Shown in pieces: positions 34,961-43,812 of a stretch of 64,000 bases of DNA. The translations under genes were made by a program, and so were the position numbers. The notes beneath the pieces are model-generated. The model searched no databases, had not been told where the DNA came from, and saw only the letters and a list, made by a program, of their open reading frames with translations. The first letter of the stretch is position 1. Each line of letters opens with the position of its first letter. Origin of the DNA: Paenibacillus sp. PastM-3 (GTDB lineage Bacteria > Bacillota > Bacilli > Paenibacillales > Paenibacillaceae); assembly GCF_029893965.1 (NCBI RefSeq), contig NZ_JARXXP010000001.1, positions 248,001 to 312,000 of the forward strand, given 5' to 3'.

Positions 34961-36165
34961 ACATACTCATCGCCGACGATGAACGGGTTATCCGCGAAGG
35001 CATCATGCGCACCATCAAGCATCTCTACCCTGATTATGAGGTATATGTTGCGGAACGGGCCGAGGAAGCGGTCAGACTGATGGAGGAGCAGCATATTCAC
35101 ATTGTCCTGACTGATATTCTGATGCCCGGGATGAGCGGTCTGGAATTCATGAAGATCACAAGGCGCAGATTTCCCTACGTGAAATGGGTGGTCATCTCGG
35201 CCCACAGCGAATTCGCCTACGCGCAGGAGGCGGTCCGGCTAGGTGCCCGGGATTATCTGCTCAAGCCGATCGGCAAAAGCAAGCTGCAGGAGATTATCAG
35301 CAGTCTGACCGAGGAGATTCAGCAGGACAGCGATTTATCCAGGCAGGGGGAGCGGCTGCGGGCCAGCCTCCGCTTCCTCCGGGAAGGGGTATTTCAGCGT
35401 CTGGCTTCGGGACTGGATATCGGCAATCTTGATTTGAGCCCTTTTATCGCGGACTACAGCAGCTATTATCTGTTGATGGTACAGCTCGAGCCCGGTGAAG
35501 GCGGGGTAAGGCTGGAGCATTTTATCGTGGAAAATGTACTGTCGGAGCTGGTTGAGCGGCACGGGCGCGGTTTTGTGGTCAGCTATGACCGACGGAGCCT
35601 GCTGGGTCTGATCACCCTGGAAGAACATGCGCAGATCGGACAGTTTCGGGCGGAGGTGCAGGAGCATCTTAGCCATTATCTGAAAATCCCCTTTCAGCTG
35701 CTGCATTCCGGATTAAGCCATGACTTCAGCAGTGTGCCGCAGGTGGTGAAGCGGCTGCGGGAGGCCTCGGCTTCGCAGGCCTTTGAGCTGGAGCCGGTGA
35801 AGGGCAGCGGGGAGAAGGCGGTTGAAGTGGCGCTGCACTATATCCGTGAGCATTATGCCGAAGACCTTTCCCTGGAGCGGATGGCTTCAGTTGTTTTTCT
35901 CAATCCGGCTTATTTCAGCCAGCTGTTCAAGCAGAAGACCGGACAGGGCTATAAGGAATATGTAACCTCGCTCCGGCTGGAGCAGGCCAAGCTGCTGCTG
36001 CTGAATCCGAAGCTGAAGCTGGCCGAAATTGCTGAGCGGGTCGGCTACCAGGACATGAAGCATTTTACCCAAATGTTCCGAAAAAGGACCGGACTTACGC
36101 CGACCGAATACCGCCAGCAGGCGAATATCAACATTCAGCTGTCGAAGGGGACACCGCCTCAATGA
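34957..36165 (+). CDS. YesN-type response regulator with AraC DNA-binding domain
   Basis: The 402-residue protein has an N-terminal receiver with acidic pair D7/D8, phospho-acceptor D53 (LTDILMPGMSG) and lysine in DYLLKPIG. A long middle region follows, and a C-terminal AraC domain holds two helix-turn-helices (DLSLERMASVVFLNPAYFSQLFKQ and LKLAEIAERVGYQDMKHFTQMF in parts). It presumably activates the sugar-transport operon that contains it. The GTG start overlaps the kinase stop and follows AAGGAGA. Confidence 0.92.
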   Translation: MNILIADDERVIREGIMRTIKHLYPDYEVYVAERAEEAVRLMEEQHIHIVLTDILMPGMSGLEFMKITRRRFPYVKWVVISAHSEFAYAQEAVRLGARDYLLKPIGKSKLQEIISSLTEEIQQDSDLSRQGERLRASLRFLREGVFQRLASGLDIGNLDLSPFIADYSSYYLLMVQLEPGEGGVRLEHFIVENVLSELVERHGRGFVVSYDRRSLLGLITLEEHAQIGQFRAEVQEHLSHYLKIPFQLLHSGLSHDFSSVPQVVKRLREASASQAFELEPVKGSGEKAVEVALHYIREHYAEDLSLERMASVVFLNPAYFSQLFKQKTGQGYKEYVTSLRLEQAKLLLLNPKLKLAEIAERVGYQDMKHFTQMFRKRTGLTPTEYRQQANINIQLSKGTPPQ

Positions 36166-36213
36166 AAAAGCAGCAGATTCCGGTATCGAAACCGGTGTCT
36201 GCCGCTTTTTTCA
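36166..36213 (+). terminator. Terminator of the ABC transporter / two-component operon
   Basis: AAAAAGCAGCAG, CCGGT and their complements ACCGG, CTGCCGCTTTTTT form a long stem just after the stop codon. Confidence 0.88.
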
Positions 36214-36252
36214 CATTTAGAGTGCGTTTCCCTTTATATTCCGCTTCACTGT

Positions 36253-36606
36253 TTAGATATTATTGGTGTTGAAATAGAAATTGCTGATGCTGTCCTCTGC
36301 TCCGGCGGCAAACAGAATGATTACAACGAACAACAGGATAAGCAGCGCATAAATAATCGTGCCGACAATCCCGCAGACCAGTCCGGCAATCGCCAGGCCC
36401 CGGCCGCCTTCATGACGGTTGCGGATTTCCTTCAGGGAGAGAGCAGACAGAATAATGGCCACGATTCCGAACAGGAGGCCGATATAAGGGGTTACGATGG
36501 AGAGAATCCCCAGTACCAGAGAGGCGATGGATTTGCCGTTGGTGTGTGCCGGCGGAGGCGGGGGTGGATAGTAATCCTGTTGCTGACCATACGGTTGATA
36601 ATTCAT
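36253..36606 (-). CDS. DUF4190 membrane protein
   Basis: The 117-residue protein has a Tyr/Pro/Gln-rich cytosolic head (a run of prolines near residue 15) and a DUF4190 domain. It has two or three membrane helices (SLVLGILSIVTPYIGLLFGIVAIILSALSL in parts, then a GLAIAGLVCGIVG glycine-zipper segment). Members are small Firmicute and Actinobacterial membrane proteins of unknown function. An AGAAGGAG ribosome site lies 8 bases before the ATG. Confidence 0.85.
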   Translation of the reverse strand: MNYQPYGQQQDYYPPPPPPAHTNGKSIASLVLGILSIVTPYIGLLFGIVAIILSALSLKEIRNRHEGGRGLAIAGLVCGIVGTIIYALLILLFVVIILFAAGAEDSISNFYFNTNNI

Positions 36607-36708
36607 GAATAAACTCCTTCTAAAAAGTAATGGTTAGTGCGTCTTTTTTTAAAGTTCATACGTCCATTATATTACATCCGTTTCGGGTATAGCAGACCCC
36701 AGTTTCAC

Positions 36709-37494
36709 TTATTTCTGCTGCGGGGTGTAATTGATCCAGTGCTCCAGCTTGACTGCCAGAGTAAGCCCGGCAGCTTCAGCAAGCCGGATGGACGCTATAT
36801 TGGTATCCTGCACCTGATATCTCGGTATGTAACCGCGCGCCATGGTGTGATGAAGCGCCGTCTTGACTATACGGGCAGCCAGCCCCTGTCTCCGGCCGGT
36901 TTCCGCCGTATGCACTGCCCCGATCTCCCAGATCTGCTCCCCGTTACGGAAAACGATACAGGTACTGAGCGGAGTCAGCTCCTTAAAAATAGCTACCGAG
37001 AAGGCGCCGTCCTCAAAATATTGGGCAAGCTCCTCCGGTGTATAGCCGTTCTCCATCCACAGCGGCAGCAGGCGTTCATCCAGCTGTTCGTTGACGATAG
37101 CTTCCTTATCCGGTTTGAATATTTGGCCGGGGGCGGTGCTGAAGGAATAAAAGCTGCGGACCTGCGTAAGCGGAAAATGAGGGGCGACAGCAATCCTCGC
37201 TTCCTGCTGGAGCTTGAACACCAGGTTGGCATGTGCAGGAATCCTGCTTATGAGGTCAGGGAGCACTTCCGGATTGCTGTAATCCATGAGTACAACATAA
37301 TCCGCTTCCGGATATACCCTCCTGTCATAGGCAAAGACATCAGCCGGCAACAGCAGCAGAATCCCCCAATGCTCTGCTTGTTCCACTAAATAACTGTCCA
37401 TAACCTGATGATAGGCAGTCATCATTTTGAGCAGTGTCACATTTTTCAGCGGATTTCTGCGCAGGTAACGCATGATATCATCGTAATTGTTCAA
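36709..37494 (-). CDS. GNAT-family acetyltransferase, two-domain type
   Basis: The 261-residue protein has its CoA-binding GNAT core in the C-terminal third (WEIGAVHTAETGRRQGLAARIV and a late SIRLAEAAGLTL). An N-terminal helical domain precedes it (YLRRNPLKNVTLLKMM). The start is uncertain: GGGGTGAT lies 8 bases before a TTG at 37494, while the GTG at 37506 is within that ribosome site. The substrate is unknown. Confidence 0.82.
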   Translation of the reverse strand: MNNYDDIMRYLRRNPLKNVTLLKMMTAYHQVMDSYLVEQAEHWGILLLLPADVFAYDRRVYPEADYVVLMDYSNPEVLPDLISRIPAHANLVFKLQQEARIAVAPHFPLTQVRSFYSFSTAPGQIFKPDKEAIVNEQLDERLLPLWMENGYTPEELAQYFEDGAFSVAIFKELTPLSTCIVFRNGEQIWEIGAVHTAETGRRQGLAARIVKTALHHTMARGYIPRYQVQDTNIASIRLAEAAGLTLAVKLEHWINYTPQQK

Positions 37495-37575
37495 CTTATT
37501 TATCACCCCGTTTAATCGGCAAGCACTGCTTGTCTCTGATTCCCCATATTTTACTATAAAACAGCCTGTCTGGCT

Positions 37576-38838
37576 TTACTTATATTTCCGTATATGCTTG
37601 AGCGTTAACACTGCGGCGGTACCGAACAGGCTGAGCAATACTCCTGCAGCGCCCATGACCATGGAGACTCCGAAAATATCCGCACCTGCTGAGAACACCG
37701 CCAGACCGAGCGGTGGGGCGACACTCATTAGCGAGCCGAGTACGCCGAACATGCGCCCCTGCAACTCTCCGGGCACCTCCAGTCTGAGGATGATATTAAT
37801 CAGTAGTGTACTGAAGGAGAAGGTGAAGCCGATCAGCAGAATGACAGGAAGAGCCGCGTTCATCGCTGAGGTGACGGACAGAAGGATATAGAGCGGACCG
37901 AGCAGCACCAGGCTTGCAGACACAACGATGCCGCGGTGCTTCAGCCTTTTTCCCGCCAGAATAATCATCCCTGAACCCAGCATATAGCCCAGCGGAATAC
38001 TGCTCTCCAGCAGTCCGAACTGAAACGGCGTCGCTTTCCAGACCTGAACGGCCATTACCTGGGTAAGCATCAGGCAGGACAGGAAGAACATCGTGAGCAC
38101 CGGCAGCAGAATGGTAATGGATCTGGCAAAAGCATGGCCCCAGATGTAGCGGAAGCCTCCGGCCACATCCTGTTTAAAGGAGCGGGCCGTATCAGCGGCT
38201 GGGATATTGCCAGCAAAAGAGCCTGCGGCCGCAACCAGCAGGCACGCGAGCATGAACGTCATCCCGTCAACGAATACAGCCCAGGCTCCGCCGGCGGCTG
38301 CGACAAATATACCGCCCAAGGCATAGCCCAGCGTGCGGGAAATATTCTCGGACAGGGTCATCCAGCCCGCCGCCTGCTGAATGTAATCTTTACCGACGAC
38401 CGGAAGCAGCGAAGCCTGGAAAGCAGGAGCCTGGAACTGTCCGGCAGCGGTCACAATGCCGGTCAGGCAAATGATAAGGATGTAGGACGGGGAGTGCAGG
38501 GTGAGCGTGAAAGCTATTGCCAGCACGGCTATACTCTGGACAAGATAGGAGCACATAATCAGTGTTCTGCGGTTCATCCGGTCGGCAAGCGTACCTGTCA
38601 CACTGCCCAGCAGCGAGCAGAGGAGGAGATTGCTGATTGTCAGGATGCTCATCATCCTCGCGCTGCCTGTTTCCTGCAGCACCCACAGGCTGAGCGCCAG
38701 CGCATGAAAGGCATTCCCCAGAACCGATAAGGTACTCGCGCTAAAAAGCAAAAGAAAGGTCCGGTTTCTGTACAGAGCCGGGTACTTGCCGGATACTTCA
38801 GGTACCGTTTGGCCGGAACCGGCAGCAGATGGAATCAT
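37576..38838 (-). CDS. MFS exporter (DHA3 / macrolide-efflux-like)
   Basis: The 420-residue protein has twelve predicted helices with MFS motif A variant GTLADRMNRRTLIM, as in the MefA/DHA3 exporter branch. It lies directly downstream of a LacI-family regulator gene on the same strand, and a perfect 20-base palindrome separates them. The substrate may therefore be a sugar or glycoside, though this branch also includes drug pumps. An AGGAGG site precedes the ATG. Confidence 0.85.
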   Translation of the reverse strand: MIPSAAGSGQTVPEVSGKYPALYRNRTFLLLFSASTLSVLGNAFHALALSLWVLQETGSARMMSILTISNLLLCSLLGSVTGTLADRMNRRTLIMCSYLVQSIAVLAIAFTLTLHSPSYILIICLTGIVTAAGQFQAPAFQASLLPVVGKDYIQQAAGWMTLSENISRTLGYALGGIFVAAAGGAWAVFVDGMTFMLACLLVAAAGSFAGNIPAADTARSFKQDVAGGFRYIWGHAFARSITILLPVLTMFFLSCLMLTQVMAVQVWKATPFQFGLLESSIPLGYMLGSGMIILAGKRLKHRGIVVSASLVLLGPLYILLSVTSAMNAALPVILLIGFTFSFSTLLINIILRLEVPGELQGRMFGVLGSLMSVAPPLGLAVFSAGADIFGVSMVMGAAGVLLSLFGTAAVLTLKHIRKYK

Positions 38839-38895
38839 GGCATAGCCTCCTATAATAACTTGGTTTAAGTAACAGCCATAAGTTCATTAGCCGCT

Positions 38896-38915
38896 TAACT
38901 TAAACGTTTAAGTTA
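38896..38915. promoter_or_regulatory. LacI-family operator
   Basis: TAACTTAAACGTTTAAGTTA is a perfect 20-base palindrome with the central CG typical of LacI-family operators. It lies 58 bases upstream of the MFS gene and just after the LacI gene end. A partial second copy, TAACTTGGTTTAAGTAA, lies at about 38855-38871. Confidence 0.75.
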
Positions 38916-38926
38916 TTATAAGGAAA

Positions 38927-39862
38927 TTAAGGAGAGATATCAACCAGAAATTGGTTGCCGGCGGCAATTGCCGGATCGTCCGGAGCGGATTTCAGAGTCG
39001 CCATCAGTTCAAACGCAGTCCGTGCCCGGTCATTCTGAAACCGGATGATCCGTGTATCCGGCTGGACAATTTCCGGAAAACCGCAGGTGCACAGCGCCGT
39101 AACCGAGGCGGCGAGCCCGGTGCGTTCGACCGCTTTTGCCAGAAATTCATTAATGACGATAATATGCTTACCGCGGTTCCGCAGCAAAAAGGCTTCAAGT
39201 TCCTCCTGCCCCTGATCCTCTCCAGCCGCTATGTAAATATCATCCCTGGCAAGACCGGAGCTGTCCATAATCCAGCTTGCAAGCGCTGTGTTGTGGTGGT
39301 TCTCCATAATTAAGCAGGAGGGAGTATCCGCAGCGGATACAGCCGCCTCCAGCGCCTGGGGGTAATTATAATTCACCTGATTAAACATCCGGTCATTGAT
39401 CAGACTGCCGATCAGAATCAGGGGCACACCATCCACAAAATTAGCAGAAATCCGATAAAACATCTCATCCATCACATCCATCACAAAAACGGCGTCCAGC
39501 TTGCGTTCCCGGATGACATCCATCGCCGGGTTCAGCGGATCGAGGCTGATTACCAGTGTATGGTAACCGGCAGAGGTTAGCATTGACTCCAGACTGTCGG
39601 TAAAGGACAAAAAGCTTTGGCGCTTCCAGTAGGGAAGCCCCGGGGATTTGTTGATGAGGATGCCGACCATGCCGGTCCGCTGAACAACAAGCGAGCGTGC
39701 AGCCAGATTGGGGACGTAATTCAGCTCTTTGGCGATTGCAAGAATGCTCTGGCGGGTGGCGTCCGGAATAGTCTGGTTTTTGACATTATTCAGCACATAA
39801 CTGACCGTAGCCACCGATACATTAGCCAGCCGCGCGATATCCTTCATCGTTGCTTTCTTCAT
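38927..39862 (-). CDS. LacI-family transcriptional regulator
   Basis: The 311-residue protein has the LacI headpiece at residues 1 to 55 (MKDIARLANVSVATVSYVLNN, hinge helix NLAARSLVVQ). A periplasmic-binding-protein-like sensor domain follows. The domain is somewhat short and the late D/R sugar contacts are not obvious, so the ligand cannot be named. The start at 39862 follows AAAGGAG; the frame is open a further 19 codons upstream without a ribosome site. It probably represses the adjacent MFS gene. Confidence 0.88.
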   Translation of the reverse strand: MKKATMKDIARLANVSVATVSYVLNNVKNQTIPDATRQSILAIAKELNYVPNLAARSLVVQRTGMVGILINKSPGLPYWKRQSFLSFTDSLESMLTSAGYHTLVISLDPLNPAMDVIRERKLDAVFVMDVMDEMFYRISANFVDGVPLILIGSLINDRMFNQVNYNYPQALEAAVSAADTPSCLIMENHHNTALASWIMDSSGLARDDIYIAAGEDQGQEELEAFLLRNRGKHIIVINEFLAKAVERTGLAASVTALCTCGFPEIVQPDTRIIRFQNDRARTAFELMATLKSAPDDPAIAAGNQFLVDISP

Positions 39863-40020
39863 CCTGCATTCTCCTTTATCTGCAACAGCCTTAGAAGAAA
39901 AGACTATCACCCGCAGCATGGGGAAGTCAACGTGTGAAGGGGCTTCAATAGAAATAGTGAGCCTGCAAAAAAGCCGCCCAAGTCATGTATCGACATTGAG
40001 CAGCCCGCGGAACAAGTAGC

Positions 40021-40191
40021 CTAGGTTTCGTTTTTGGTCACTCCGTTTAGACTCGGCACATAATCGTCCTGTTTATCGGGGTCTGTCATTTGTGGAATCT
40101 CCGTGATAGATGCGTGATTTTGTTGGTTGTCTTTGCTGTCGGCCTTGTTATTGGCGCGGCTGTATTTGGCATCGGCATTGTTTTTTGGCAT
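40021..40191 (-). CDS. Small hydrophilic protein, 56 residues
   Basis: This short gene encodes a disordered-looking peptide rich in Asn, Lys, Asp and Gln (MPKNNADAKYSRANNKADSK, then a DPDKQDDYVPSLNG tail). A very strong GGAGGTGAC ribosome site precedes the ATG. It has no hydrophobic segment. The composition recalls small spore-associated proteins, but no family match is recognised. A weak hairpin with a T-tract (minus strand, about 39966-40015) follows. Confidence 0.65.
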   Translation of the reverse strand: MPKNNADAKYSRANNKADSKDNQQNHASITEIPQMTDPDKQDDYVPSLNGVTKNET

Positions 40192-40346
40192 AAATGTCAC
40201 CTCCGTTTGCTACAAGATAGTATGAGTCGGCAGCTGGCATTTTATGCCGGATCATCATGACCATTGACAGGCGCTGCTATACTATTGTTAGTTAATTCAT
40301 TTTTGCTGCCTGCTGCAGCACCCTTAGATCGGAGGCAACCTTACTT

Positions 40347-41567
40347 ATGTCCAATTCAGCTTCAACTGTTATTGCCCCTTCCGGTAAGGGAGCTTCCAGG
40401 GGATTAATTCTGCTTCTGGCTGCTACTTCTGGTCTTGCTGTAGCTAACCTGTATTACAATCAGCCGCTGCTCGCGGAGATCGGCCGCACGTTCGGCGCTT
40501 CCTCCAATGCGGTAGGCTATGTCTCTATGTTCACGCAGATTGGTTATGCGCTGGGCATGCTGCTGTTTGTACCGCTCGGAGATATCCGGGAACGGCGGAC
40601 GCTGATTTCGCTGCTGCTGATCGCGGTGGCTCTGTCGCTGGTTGGCTTTGCCGTTTCGCCGTCCCTGCTGTGGATGTATATTGCCAGCTTTGCTGTCGGC
40701 ATTACGACCGTGGTTCCGCAGATTATTGTACCGTTCTCGGCACAGCTCGCCCGGCCGGAAGAACGCGGCAAGGTCATCGGAACGGTCATGAGCGGGCTGC
40801 TGTTCGGTATTTTGCTGGCCCGCACCGTCTCCGGCATCATCGGCGATTTCTTCGGCTGGCGGTCGATGTATTGGATTGCCGCTGTATTGATGCTCCTGCT
40901 GTCGGTGATCCTGTACCGTCTGCTTCCGCTGACCAAACCGGAAACTTCCGCCTCCTATAAGCAGCTGCTTGGTTCCATGGTCCAGCTGGTCCGGAAATAC
41001 CCCACCTTGCGTGAAGCTTCACTGATCGGTGCCTGCATGTTCGGCTCATTCAGTGTGTTCTGGACTTCTCTGGCTTTTTATCTGGAGGGTCCGCCATACC
41101 ATTACAGCAGTGCAATCGCCGGCTTGTTTGGTCTGATCGGTGTAGCTGGCGCGGCTGGTGCACCGGTAGTCGGACGCTTGGCAGACAGAGTCGCGCCTAA
41201 ACGGATCATCGGTTTGCTGATTCTGCTGACCTTACTGTCCTTCGGGCTGTTCGGCTTATCCGGCCTGACCATCTGGAGCCTGGTTGCCGGAGTCATTGTG
41301 CTGGATCTTGGTGTGCAGGGAACGCAGGTCAGCAACCAGGCCCGGATCTATGCGCTGGAACCGTCTGCACGCAGCAGGATTAATACCGTGTTCATGGTCA
41401 GCACCTTTGCCGGCGGCGCGCTTGGTTCCACGTTGGGCAGCTATGCCTGGCAGCACTGGGGCTGGAGCGGTGTCTGCTGGAGTGGAGGCATTCTGGTAAC
41501 TGCAGCACTGGCTATATGGGCTGTGCACCGGATTATATATAGGAAAGCAGAGCTTGCGGTAAGCTGA
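40347..41567 (+). CDS. MFS transporter (DHA1-like)
   Basis: The 406-residue protein has twelve predicted helices with a variant motif A (LLFVPLGDIRERRTLI). The opening LAVANLYYNQPLLAEIGRTF is characteristic of a large clade of uncharacterised bacterial MFS exporters (YgaY-like). GGAGGC precedes the ATG by 11 bases. It is monocistronic, with a terminator at 41667. Confidence 0.85.
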   Translation: MSNSASTVIAPSGKGASRGLILLLAATSGLAVANLYYNQPLLAEIGRTFGASSNAVGYVSMFTQIGYALGMLLFVPLGDIRERRTLISLLLIAVALSLVGFAVSPSLLWMYIASFAVGITTVVPQIIVPFSAQLARPEERGKVIGTVMSGLLFGILLARTVSGIIGDFFGWRSMYWIAAVLMLLLSVILYRLLPLTKPETSASYKQLLGSMVQLVRKYPTLREASLIGACMFGSFSVFWTSLAFYLEGPPYHYSSAIAGLFGLIGVAGAAGAPVVGRLADRVAPKRIIGLLILLTLLSFGLFGLSGLTIWSLVAGVIVLDLGVQGTQVSNQARIYALEPSARSRINTVFMVSTFAGGALGSTLGSYAWQHWGWSGVCWSGGILVTAALAIWAVHRIIYRKAELAVS

Positions 41568-41666
41568 TTGCGCATTCTTCTATATTCTATCTGGAAAGAG
41601 GAGATTAATATCGCAAATCCTGCTCCGCCATTTTCTGAAGGCAGCAGGTATGATGAATTGACATGT

Positions 41667-41705
41667 AAAGGCTGAGCACGCATTGTTTGCGGGTTCAGCT
41701 TTTTC
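41667..41705 (+). terminator. Terminator after the MFS gene
   Basis: AAGGCTGAGCACGC pairs imperfectly with GCGGGTTCAGCTTT and is followed by T residues. It isolates the following metal-ATPase promoter. Confidence 0.65.
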
Positions 41706-41728
41706 TTAATGGACGGCAAAGCCGTTTC

Positions 41729-41796
41729 TTCTTGTGATACAAAAATCACATACAATATGCCCCCGGGGGGGATATATTTCATGATAATGGTTCTCA
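41729..41796 (+). promoter_or_regulatory. Promoter and metal-responsive operators of the P-type ATPase
   Basis: TTCTTG (41729) and TACAAT (41751) are 16 bases apart, with a dyad TGTGAT-N6-ATCACA at 41733-41750 filling the spacer. Immediately downstream, ATATG-CCCCC-GGGGGGG-ATAT (41755-41775) has the C-tract/G-tract form of CsoR-family operators. TGATAAT-G-GTTCTCA (41782-41796) matches 12 of 14 positions of the 7-1-7 Fur box. The sites are seen; their binding proteins are inferred. Confidence 0.6.
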
Positions 41797-41822
41797 ATAT
41801 AAACGTAGTGGGAGTGAGGAAT

Positions 41823-43730
41823 ATGGTAGAAGTGAATACTGCTGCACATCCGGAAGCATCCGCTCTGCGGGCTGTCTGGGAGAAAAATGGCGGCATCCTT
41901 ATTGCTGCATCCTGCCTGGTGCTGATTGCGCTGGCCTGGATTCTGGAGAAGCAGGGGCTGCAGGCGGGCGCGGTTGTCCTGTTCGTGCTGGCTTATGCAG
42001 TAGGCGGGTACCGCAAAGCCCTTGAAGGGCTTGAGACATTAATCAAAGACAAGGATCTTGATGTCGATCTCCTGATGGTTGTTGCGGCAATCGGGGCAGC
42101 TGCTATCGGCTACTGGCTGGACGGGGCGATTTTAATCTTTATTTTTTGCCTGAGCGGCGCGCTGGAGGAATACTCCATGGAGAAAACCAATCAGGATATC
42201 GCCGCTATTCTGAAATACCGTCCTGAAGAAGCGGTACTTTTGAAAGACGGGATTGAAGTGACAGTCAGAGCTTCCGGTCTGCTGCCGGAGGATGTTGTCA
42301 GAGTAAGACCCGGTGAGCGGATTCCCTGCGACGGCATGATTCTGGAAGGGAGCTCGGCTGTGGACCAGTCGAATATAACCGGGGAATCGGTACCGGTTGA
42401 CAAAATGCCGGAGGATGAAGTCTATGCGGGTACAATGAACGGGCAGGGGGCACTCCTTATTCGGGTTACCAAGACAGCCGAAGACACGCTGCTCTCACGA
42501 ATTATACATATGGTACAGGAGGCCAAACATGAGCTTCCGCCCAGTCAGCTTTTTGTAGAACGGTTTGAAGGCTTTTATGCAAAAGCGGTGGTTGCCGCAG
42601 CGCTTCTGCTCATGGTACTGCCGCCTTATCTGCTGGACTGGTCGTGGGAGGATACCATCTACCGGGCAATGATCTTCCTGGTGGTTGCTTCTCCCTGTGC
42701 TCTGGTGTCCTCCATTATGCCTGCTGTTCTCTCCGGAATCTCCAATGCCGCGCGTAAAGGGGTGTTGTTCAAAGGAGGAGTCCATCTGGAGGGAATCGGT
42801 GGTGTGCAGGCGGTGGTTTTTGATAAAACCGGAACCTTGACCGAGGGAAAACCGGCTGTTACAAATGTATGCCCGGCCGAGGGAGTAACGGAAGCTGAAC
42901 TGCTGGCGGTAGCGGCTTCACTGGAAAAGCTGTCCCGGCATCCGATTGCCAGTGCGGTAGTAGAGTATGCTGATGCGCGGGGGTTTGCGTGCGAACCGGC
43001 CGAGGCGATGCAGGATGTGACCGGGCTCGGCGTCAGCGGAATGGTTAACGGGTTACCTTGTGTTGTCGGGAAAAGAAGCATGCTGCATAATCTTGAAATA
43101 CCGGAATTGTATGAAGCAGCTGCAAAACAGCTTGAGGCAGAAGGGAAGACCGCCTTGTATGTGGAGGCAGACGGGCGGCTGATCGGACTGCTGGCAGTGC
43201 AGGATGTGGTCCGCAGTCAGGCGGCGGAAGCCGTTGCCAGCCTCAAGGCAATGAACAAAACGGTCATCATGCTCACCGGCGATGCCCGCCATACGGCAGA
43301 GGCAATCGCACGCAAGACCGGGATCGATGAAGTTTATGCCGAAATGCTGCCGGACGGGAAGCTGGAGATGATCAGGGAGCTTACCCGAAAATACGGCAAG
43401 GTAGCGATGGTAGGGGACGGTGTCAATGATGCCCCTGCACTTGCAGCGGCTTCAGTGGGCATTGCCATGGGCGCCGCTGGCAGCGATGTTGCGCTGGAAA
43501 CGGCTAATGTGGTGCTGATGAATGATGATATTACAAAAATTCCGTATGCTATTACACTCGGAAGCCGGACGACCCGGGTTATTAAACAGAATATTACCTT
43601 TGCCCTTGCCGTTATTGTTATACTGGTTATTTCGAATTTCTCGGGCGGATTGAATCTGCCATCCGGGGTTGTAAGCCATGAGGGAAGCACGCTGCTGGTG
43701 ATTCTCAGCGGACTTCGCCTGTTAAGATAA
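41823..43730 (+). CDS. P1B-4-type metal-transporting ATPase
   Basis: The 635-residue ATPase lacks an N-terminal metal-binding domain. It has the actuator motif TGES, a membrane metal site SPC (VVASPCALVSS) that defines the P1B-4 group, phosphorylation site DKTGTLTEG, nucleotide motif HPIASAV, hinge GDGVNDAP and a C-terminal HEGST element also typical of P1B-4. These pumps export Fe2+, Co2+, Ni2+ or Zn2+; Bacillus PfeT is a relative controlled by Fur and PerR. The ATG at 41823 follows GGAGTGAGG. The upstream CsoR-like and Fur-like sites and the CsoR gene downstream fit metal-induced expression. Confidence 0.88.
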   Translation: MVEVNTAAHPEASALRAVWEKNGGILIAASCLVLIALAWILEKQGLQAGAVVLFVLAYAVGGYRKALEGLETLIKDKDLDVDLLMVVAAIGAAAIGYWLDGAILIFIFCLSGALEEYSMEKTNQDIAAILKYRPEEAVLLKDGIEVTVRASGLLPEDVVRVRPGERIPCDGMILEGSSAVDQSNITGESVPVDKMPEDEVYAGTMNGQGALLIRVTKTAEDTLLSRIIHMVQEAKHELPPSQLFVERFEGFYAKAVVAAALLLMVLPPYLLDWSWEDTIYRAMIFLVVASPCALVSSIMPAVLSGISNAARKGVLFKGGVHLEGIGGVQAVVFDKTGTLTEGKPAVTNVCPAEGVTEAELLAVAASLEKLSRHPIASAVVEYADARGFACEPAEAMQDVTGLGVSGMVNGLPCVVGKRSMLHNLEIPELYEAAAKQLEAEGKTALYVEADGRLIGLLAVQDVVRSQAAEAVASLKAMNKTVIMLTGDARHTAEAIARKTGIDEVYAEMLPDGKLEMIRELTRKYGKVAMVGDGVNDAPALAAASVGIAMGAAGSDVALETANVVLMNDDITKIPYAITLGSRTTRVIKQNITFALAVIVILVISNFSGGLNLPSGVVSHEGSTLLVILSGLRLLR

Positions 43731-43812
43731 GTTTGATTATGAATCTATTCCTGATATAATACCCCTAGCTGATAGCTTTGACAGAAAATTGTAAATACAC
43801 CCGGAGGGAATT

